In this document: positions 57,489 to 64,000 of the stretch, piece after piece | Numbering within the stretch: the first letter of the stretch is position 1 | How the letters are laid out: every line of letters begins with the position of its first letter | Assembly: GCF_036669915.1 (NCBI RefSeq) | Contig: NC_089314.1 | Span: 30,099,592 to 30,163,591 of the forward strand | DNA: 64,000 nucleotides | Source: Pocillopora verrucosa | Lineage: Eukaryota; Cnidaria; Anthozoa; Scleractinia; Pocilloporidae | Direction of reading: 5' to 3' | Made by a program: the position numbers and the translations under genes | Notes under the pieces: model-generated | Seen by the model: the letters and a program-made list of their open reading frames with translations, nothing else | Database searches by the model: none | Told to the model about the DNA's origin: nothing

Positions 57489-60400
57489 CGCTAGAAATGA
57501 ATTATAAATATAAAACTTGTAGTCAAAATATGATCGTGACCATGTTGATAACTGTGATTCAAAAACTGTGGCAGGTCTTCAGTATTTATTCTTCGACTTT
57601 GTCTTCTTCCAAGGATATCTTAATGATCACCTTCTTTCATTGACAACTACTTTGTTCAGTTATCTGATTAGAAATATCGGCTGGTGGGCTTATTCCTTTC
57701 CTCCGCTGAAAACATAGTCTTAGGTAGAGACTTATTCTTATCAAATATTCATCTATTAACTGCTACAAAAGGCGAAAAAAGAGAGAAATTAACCTATTGC
57801 TATATCAAATTTCAACTGTACTCCGGTACTTACTTGTACATGTTTTAATAGAATCTATCGATTCCATCTTATGGTCAGACAAAATTTTATGCAGTATGAG
57901 AGAAGACGAAAATATAACTCGTTGTACCTATTAAAAAGACTAAGTACATAAGAGTGTTTTCAGCATTTAACTTGAAGCAAAAATTTAAAAGCAGTTAATT
58001 GCACTTGGCAAAAACTTTTTGCCAAATAAAAACATGCCGAGTGATATAAATATCAAATACACTGCTCAATGTTGTTTGCTCGTTTTGTGGTGAAGTCTGC
58101 TTGTTTGTGATTGATAGTTTCGAAAGGGGAGATCTATATAAAAGACAAAACACTAGATTAAAATTCAAACAGAGTGATTGCGGAGGTTGAAATAAATAAT
58201 ATTGGTAATGTTAACACACATTTGCAAGTTAAACTCCTCAACACATAAAACAATTCCTTGCAGAAGATTCTAAACTTTAACGAGTGCACATAGAATGATC
58301 TTCTTTGAAACTGGAATTTGTGTTCAAAGGTATCATACGAAGGGTAAACATTGCTAACGGACGCTCTCACAGGTTGAAGGGAAATGAATTGAACTAAGTT
58401 TGAACGACAATGGAGCACGTCTATGGCAGCGAATCCATTTTCTTCTCGTCAAAAAATTTGCGATTTTGCTCAGACAAGATTACAGCTGAATAAGCGTCAG
58501 CAGTCTAAATAACCCCTAAAAAAAGAAGGAAACGTAAGTTTTAATGAATAACGAAAATTTCCTTACCAAGCACTCCAGCGCACTCAGTTTAACTTTCAGA
58601 TCTCACAAACGTGCTTCAAGCAAATCGATCCTGAAGGAACGCCCCTTGAAGCAGTGGCATCCAACATTCAAGAACTTTTGCGTGAGTAACTGCTCTGTGT
58701 TATTACACACAACGAAGCTCTCCAGCCTCCAGAACTTACGGTTTTTAAACCCCAAGCTGGGCAAGCTAAACAAAGTTTTGCGATTCGCACAAAAGAAACA
58801 GGAGTGCTTTCTTCTAAGACGTCAGTTGGCCTCAGAAAGGTATTATCTGATTTATTTTTCGGCAAGATTTCCTTACAAAGGTTTACTAAATTATGCACAC
58901 AGTTATTTGATAAAAGAAGAAAATAACGAAACAAATAGATTACCTTTAGGACTGAGGTTTTGTTTTTTAATGGTTGGGGGTAGTACACAGAAACAAAAAA
59001 GAAAGAGTTTCTTGTGACTTTGGACAGAAGGTTGTAATAAACTTTTAAAGGGTCGTGAGGTTGGGATTTGAATACTTAAAAACAAATTTTGATCTTTCAC
59101 TGTATTTTGTGGCTATACACGCATACAACACGACACACGACATGCTTTGAGCGTCCAAAGTCACAGATATACTTATATTTATTTTTATAACAAAGGAGGA
59201 CTCGTTGCAATATCACCGACAAATAAACATGCAAGAAAGTACACTTTGCGTGCAATAAAGAGTACGCTTAGGCTATAATTTATCAAACTTCAGGCAGTGA
59301 GTCGGTGTTTTTGGTTGCACTAATATCGACTGAGAGAGATTAAAAATGTGAGAAAAAAACATATTAAATTGACATGAGCGTAAGACGAAGGAAAAGTTCA
59401 GGGGGGGCTACGTCACGACTCGCACGTGCGTACTATGAATCGAGAAATTAAAGAAAAGAACGGAACGTTGACAGACATTGCTAGTTTCAAACAATCCATC
59501 TGAATTGTGTCTGGATAAAAAAAAAGCCTCTAATTCGAAGTAATTTCCTTGTATTGTATCACTACTCCATGCCCGAGGTTTTGTACGGCGTAACATACCG
59601 TTTACAATTCAGTTAGGATATTCCCCCCATCGAAAAATCCATTTTCATGTCGGAAATTAACTAACAGGGTCCGTTATTGTTGGCCTCTTACTGACTTCGT
59701 CATTGTCTGTTATTTCCCGTGTTTGATATCATTTCCCATGCTTGTATTTACTAAGTGGATTTCGACTTAGTGCCGTACCCAATATTATTAATAATGGAGG
59801 GCCTATAATAACCAACATTAACATCACTAATCGGGTGTCCGATCGAGTTTGATTAATTCCTCAATTCCGAGTCGGATTATCCAGGGTTGACTCCGTCCCA
59901 TACCTCCCACAGTACACGGTTGGCAAGGGGTAGTAGTTCACTTAGCAGTTCGCAAAAACGTTGGGCACCACTTCTTCTCAATTATTGAAGCAAGCACTGA
60001 TTTGGAGGCTATGATTGTTGAGATAGGGTTATGACATCTTTAATCCTAGTATGCACATAGAATTTAGGCACTAGTTACGTTATACCTTTGTGTATCAAAC
60101 TCTTGAACCTTGTGTACCTGGCAGACGCGGTTACACAAGCTGATAAATGAAAGCCGAAACACATAAAATGTACGAATATTGCATGCCTGTACTTTAGTTG
60201 TAAACCAGAAAAAGTTTCGTACTTTTCACAAATCTAACCTTCCACGGCTCTGTTGCTGTTGCTCAGCAAATGCATAATTTGACAGCACTATCTCAGACTC
60301 AGTCCACAAGAATGCTACATTTCGGTTATCATTCACTGTTTCCATCATGATCAGTGACTCCTTAAACCCCCGAGGAGCGACTGGCTTCTACTTTCTCCTG

Positions 60401-62438
60401 ACAGTAACACCCTTAGATCAAATATAAAGGTCATGATAATAGTGGAAATGATCGCCAATTTGAGAGGCTCCTGATTGTCAAACAAATTCTCCTTGTCAGA
60501 ACCATAGGAAATGGGATCCAAGGGAATGCAAAGAGAACAGGGTAGAGAATATGACTGACAAAGTAAGAGTGTAAAGGGTTAACCACTCGATCAGCTCAAA
60601 CTAAGCAAGGGATCACAAACCACTCAACCGGAATTCAATGTATAGAGCCCATCTTTTATTTTAAAACAACGAGGTTATTGACATGTTATGGGCTCTCTTT
60701 CTTTTCTATTAATGGTTGTGTATTCAAAGTGATAAGTTGTCTTGCAAACAGAGCACAATTCAGCGGATATCAGGTAAAAATCTTGAATTTAAAACATGTA
60801 ATTAAACATCTGATTAGTGAAAAAATCTTAACTAACAACTGCTGCTTTGAAATTTGCAAACAGAAAGCTTTTCAAACTTGATTGCTGCTGTTTCTGGTAG
60901 TCAATGTAACTGTAATAATTGGAATATTTCTGTACAATTGCATTGGTTTCATATTGAAAATGAATCTTACCATACAAAAATTACATTTGAACTTGAAGAA
61001 AGAAGAATTGTTTATCAGGGACAATGGTCATGAAGTTTATCTTATCTTTCTTTTAAGTATGCTTTTTTTTCTCCTTTTTAAAAAACCCAAGAAGAATGAA
61101 AAGTTCACAGTATCGGGAAACAACCTCAATTTCTAATCTGTGTTGAAGTCATACAAATCAAATTAATAGAACAAATTTTGCAATGACATTCAGTAAGGTG
61201 TGGTGATGATAAACTAATTCCCTACAAATGAGATATAAAAACAATGCATTGTGACTTGATTTCAGTTCACTAAATATCACAGCCAAAATGTGACGGAGCA
61301 AGTCGTAATGCGACCCGCGCTTTCACATTTGTGTTGTGTAACTAGCCAGGGTCTATAAAAAGCTTCCTTTTTTCAAGTTTACTCTAAAGAAAAAAGCTTA
61401 AAAAAATATTTTCATGGAAATATATATATATAAATGACAAGACGAAAAAAGCATCATTCTCTATTTCTTTACCGAGCTCAAAACCTACCATCTCTCTTAT
61501 TTCTATCTACTGATACTAATAATTGGTCGAAAAGAAAATAAAACGGTGACATCGGCTTAGCCATAATATTTTATAAAGTTTCGGTGAAGACACGGAGTAG
61601 TGATACAATACAAGGAAATTATTACGAATTAGAGGCCTCCTTTATCCAGTCAGATATTGGCCTGAGTGTTGATAAAACAGCCAAGGTTATATCTAACGTG
61701 AGCCGATGTTATATGTAACCGATATGAACGCCAAAAGATCCAAAACAGTCTCTTTCATTCTAGGAAAAAAATTAAGTTTTACTGTACCTACTGATAGCGT
61801 CCTTGAAAGACTGAAGGCAGCGTAGTTTTTTCTTGTTTCGTTATGAAAATTGAAATGAGGAGGCAGTTTTGACAAATTTGAACTTCTAGTGCGAGAGAGA
61901 AAGTAGCGTCCCCTTTTACCTAGAGAAGTGGAACCACACCTCGGCACTGGCGTGCAGACTTTTTGATTACTCAGACTTAGAGCAAAAAGTCTGCCTCATC
62001 AACTATAATTTGTGGTGAAAAATCCATTGCCATAATGCAACTACGAGCAAATTGAAACAGATACTCATAAAACTCAAAAACAGGTCGAAGGTAATCTTAA
62101 GTCATCTCTCAATGCCGTATCACTTGAATGAGCTATTCTACGGAACTGATCAACATTTTCAGTTTAAAAACGTTTAGGGGACAACCATCCAACACCAAGA
62201 GTGAAATGTGAAGAAAAGAAATCGAACAGAAAAAAGAAAGTAATTAGAACTATATAGTTTTATTCCACTTGGTGTAAAATAGAGGCCTAAAATACGATAT
62301 TGATGAAGGAAATAACGTATATCTTAGACTACTAAACAAACAAATTCAATAGAACCATTCCCTTTTTGCTGATTCCAACTGTGTAATAGTTGTGCTGTTA
62401 ACTGCAAATGGCGGTTTTAATGTAAAGTGGCATGAAAG
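57489..62438. other. 5' flank of gene 7 and 3' flank of gene 8, no gene supported
   Basis: 58.43-58.98 kb is duplicated at 51.41-51.95 kb; its 157-codon plus-strand frame (58544) is broken by stops in the duplicate, so it is not taken as a gene. About 60405-60580 is a diverged copy of the repeat preceding the 53-codon ORFs (shared GGTCATGA, CAAACAAATTCTCC and GTGTAAAGGGT). 62.1-62.24 kb weakly resembles the 3' flank of gene 6 near 40.3 kb. Confidence 0.5.
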
Positions 62439-64000
62439 TCAGAAATCTGTTGGTCTCAATTTCATTTCGGTCCTCTTCAGCAAGTATCTTTGTCCCCCCC
62501 AGCCTCTCCAAATCACGCCATAAGCATAGGAGGAGTCAGTTCTATGATGATATCTGCCATTCAGGTTTGAGTGGTAACACTTAACATACCACCAGGCTCC
62601 GTGACGCGTCCTTGCACAGTTTTTCTCCCACTCATCATTATCTTGATCCGGAGTGCTCCAAGACCGATTACGATGATGAGAGAGAGAATCACCAGCAGAT
62701 CCTAACGGATTAAATCGTGTCATACGGTTACACATAACATGATGACATTCAAATCGACAGTGTTGAATAAAAGCTACAATTCAATGTAACAATATAAGTA
62801 TTGAATGAAAATGTCAATACTTGTCAAACTAATGTCAATACGAAGTTTTACTCCATGAAACCATTTGAAAATGTTGTTTTGTTTGGTTAAACAACTATTT
62901 GAAATGCGATACTTATCAAACATGGATGGATCAGTTGACTGAGAAAGTTCCATCCTCGGTTTTTGTTTCACTTTTCTGGCCACATTTCCCTTTGTCTACG
63001 AAGATGTCTCTAGTCTATTGGTGAACACCTTTACTTTTAATCTATGTACAATATGCACCCTCCCTAATTGCATTCGGGTGATGTTGAAGTAATTAATATT
63101 TTTCTTCATCGAGAGCTGCTAATACCAAACAGGTTACTAACACAATGATTATGACACTGTCCCTCTACCCAGTTTTACCTGAATTGAAAATGAGGATCAG
63201 CTTTTACTTGTCTTTCTCACTCATGGCACCAAACGTGTTATACTCAGCATAAAGATTATTCCCTTCAAAGTCTTACTGCGTTGATACTTACTCACTGTTT
63301 ATGACACCAACGCTCCACCTGATCTAAAGATTACGGAACTTATTGCATTACCTGAATAATCACCGAGGATCAGCCTGTACTTGTCTTTCTCACTTGTAAC
63401 ACCAAACAAGTTATACTCAGCATAACGAGTTTCCCCTTGAAAGTCTTCCAAGTCCACACGCAACATGCTGTTATTATCTAAAGTCAGGCGGTGAATTTTG
63501 TCCAGTCCAAGCCAAAATTCACCATTCAAGTCACCAAAGCCACTTTTGTAGTCGGCCCATTTAAGGTAGAATTTAACCGAGCCGTCCAGTCTCTTCTGGA
63601 ACACAGTCCATCCTCCACCCTCCGTCGTTTGGTCACAGAATACATCAAAGGCAGGCAAATCGTCAGGTTTAATTATGTACACGCCGTCAGTCTTTTTGCC
63701 GGATCTGTAGATTTCAGCGCAATTTCTTGCGACTGAAAATCAGCGAAAAAAATAGCATCATTAAGGTTATAATGTTTGGCTAATGATTGCCTTTTGCTAA
63801 CATGACATTTACTTTGGCTAATTTAACTTTATACTGAACATTATCAAGTACAATTTTGGCAGTTTTCCCCAATGAATCCATCCTGACAGACACAACAAAA
63901 ACCTTTGCTGGTGAATCCAGCTTGACAAGTGCCATTGTTCAAACATGGACTGCTGCTGCAGGGATTCTGTAGGAGGAAAGCAAAAATAGCTGAGCTTCGT
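62439..64000 (-). CDS. PAN-EGF-fibrinogen-related protein (gene 8, 3' part; runs off the right edge)
   Basis: Visible exons: 63966-63852 (EGF), 63732-63352 (FReD-N), 62701-62439 (FReD-C), open and in phase. The EGF keeps six cysteines ([14 protein letters not shown] to GENC). FReD-N shows [36 protein letters not shown]. FReD-C is the most diverged of the intact copies: it keeps DQDNDEWEKNCA and GAWWYVKCYHSNLNG but has HRNRSWST, SYAYGVIWRGWGG and LLKRTEMKLRPTDF. The EGF donor (T|GTACTT) is weak. Signal and PAN exons should lie beyond 64000. A truncated second FReD-N piece sits in the last intron. Confidence 0.85.
63177..63275 (-). pseudogene. Truncated duplicate of the FReD-N 3' end in gene 8
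   Basis: About 100 nt repeat the end of a FReD-N exon, from KDFEGN-like sequence through AEYNTFGAMSEKDK to a TTCAG donor, and stop abruptly at 63275. The parallel arrangement in gene 4 (31470-31655) suggests exon 4 duplication occurs repeatedly in this family. Confidence 0.6.

Noticed and set aside
58544..59017. 157-codon plus-strand frame
   Set aside because: Its duplicate at 51.54-51.95 kb has several stops and indels, and neither strand gives a recognisable domain; treated as repeat-derived.
1..64000. Bacterial-type operons, CRISPR arrays, tRNA or rRNA genes
   Set aside because: None seen; the sequence is intron-bearing animal DNA, and no clover-leaf or rRNA core sequence was recognised by eye.

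Overview
The window is animal nuclear DNA: AT-rich, with split genes, long non-coding stretches and debris from several transposon classes. Exon domains (PAN/apple, EGF, fibrinogen-related), a Penelope-like element, an L2/CR1-type LINE and a Helitron-like fragment suggest a cnidarian, most likely an anthozoan such as a stony coral. That assignment is inference from domain content and repeat style; no species marker is present.

The main content is a minus-strand tandem family of secreted proteins with one plan: signal peptide, PAN/apple domain, one six-cysteine EGF domain, and a fibrinogen-related domain (FReD) split over two exons. Four complete genes read through: 7211-10574, 21189-23793, 40817-43348 and 52490-57488 (about 367 to 375 aa). 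Two copies are broken (30756-33486 with two in-frame stops; 34819-37521 with a truncated FReD). Two run off the edges: only the signal exon is present at the left, and the gene at 62439 lacks its signal and PAN exons at the right. Four orphan first exons and several FReD exon scraps lie between them. Exon lengths (257, 118 and 384 nt for PAN, EGF and FReD-N) and intron phases are nearly invariant, so coding sequence could be followed without reliance on start codons.

Flanking DNA is duplicated along with the genes. A junction sequence recurs near 18.19, 27.01 and 34.58 kb and bounds two tandem units of about 8.8 and 7.6 kb, carrying the genes at 21-24 kb and 31-33 kb. Around 12.7-16.2 kb the flanks of two lost copies are fused, and a long palindrome with Helitron-like coding remains begins where a FReD exon would be expected.

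Insertions: a Penelope-like GIY-YIG remnant in intron 4 of the 7-10 kb gene; a LINE reverse transcriptase in intron 4 of the 52-57 kb gene, close to the splice donor and flanked by a second copy of that donor; and a plus-strand chromodomain ORF at 3.4 kb. A plus-strand ORF of 53 codons occurs intact twice (19.9 and 29.4 kb) and broken once (14.2 kb).

By family knowledge, PAN, EGF and FReD modules bind proteins or glycans outside cells, and FReDs often act as lectin-like recognition molecules. A fast-changing tandem set suits immune, self/non-self or symbiont recognition, but nothing here proves that role.
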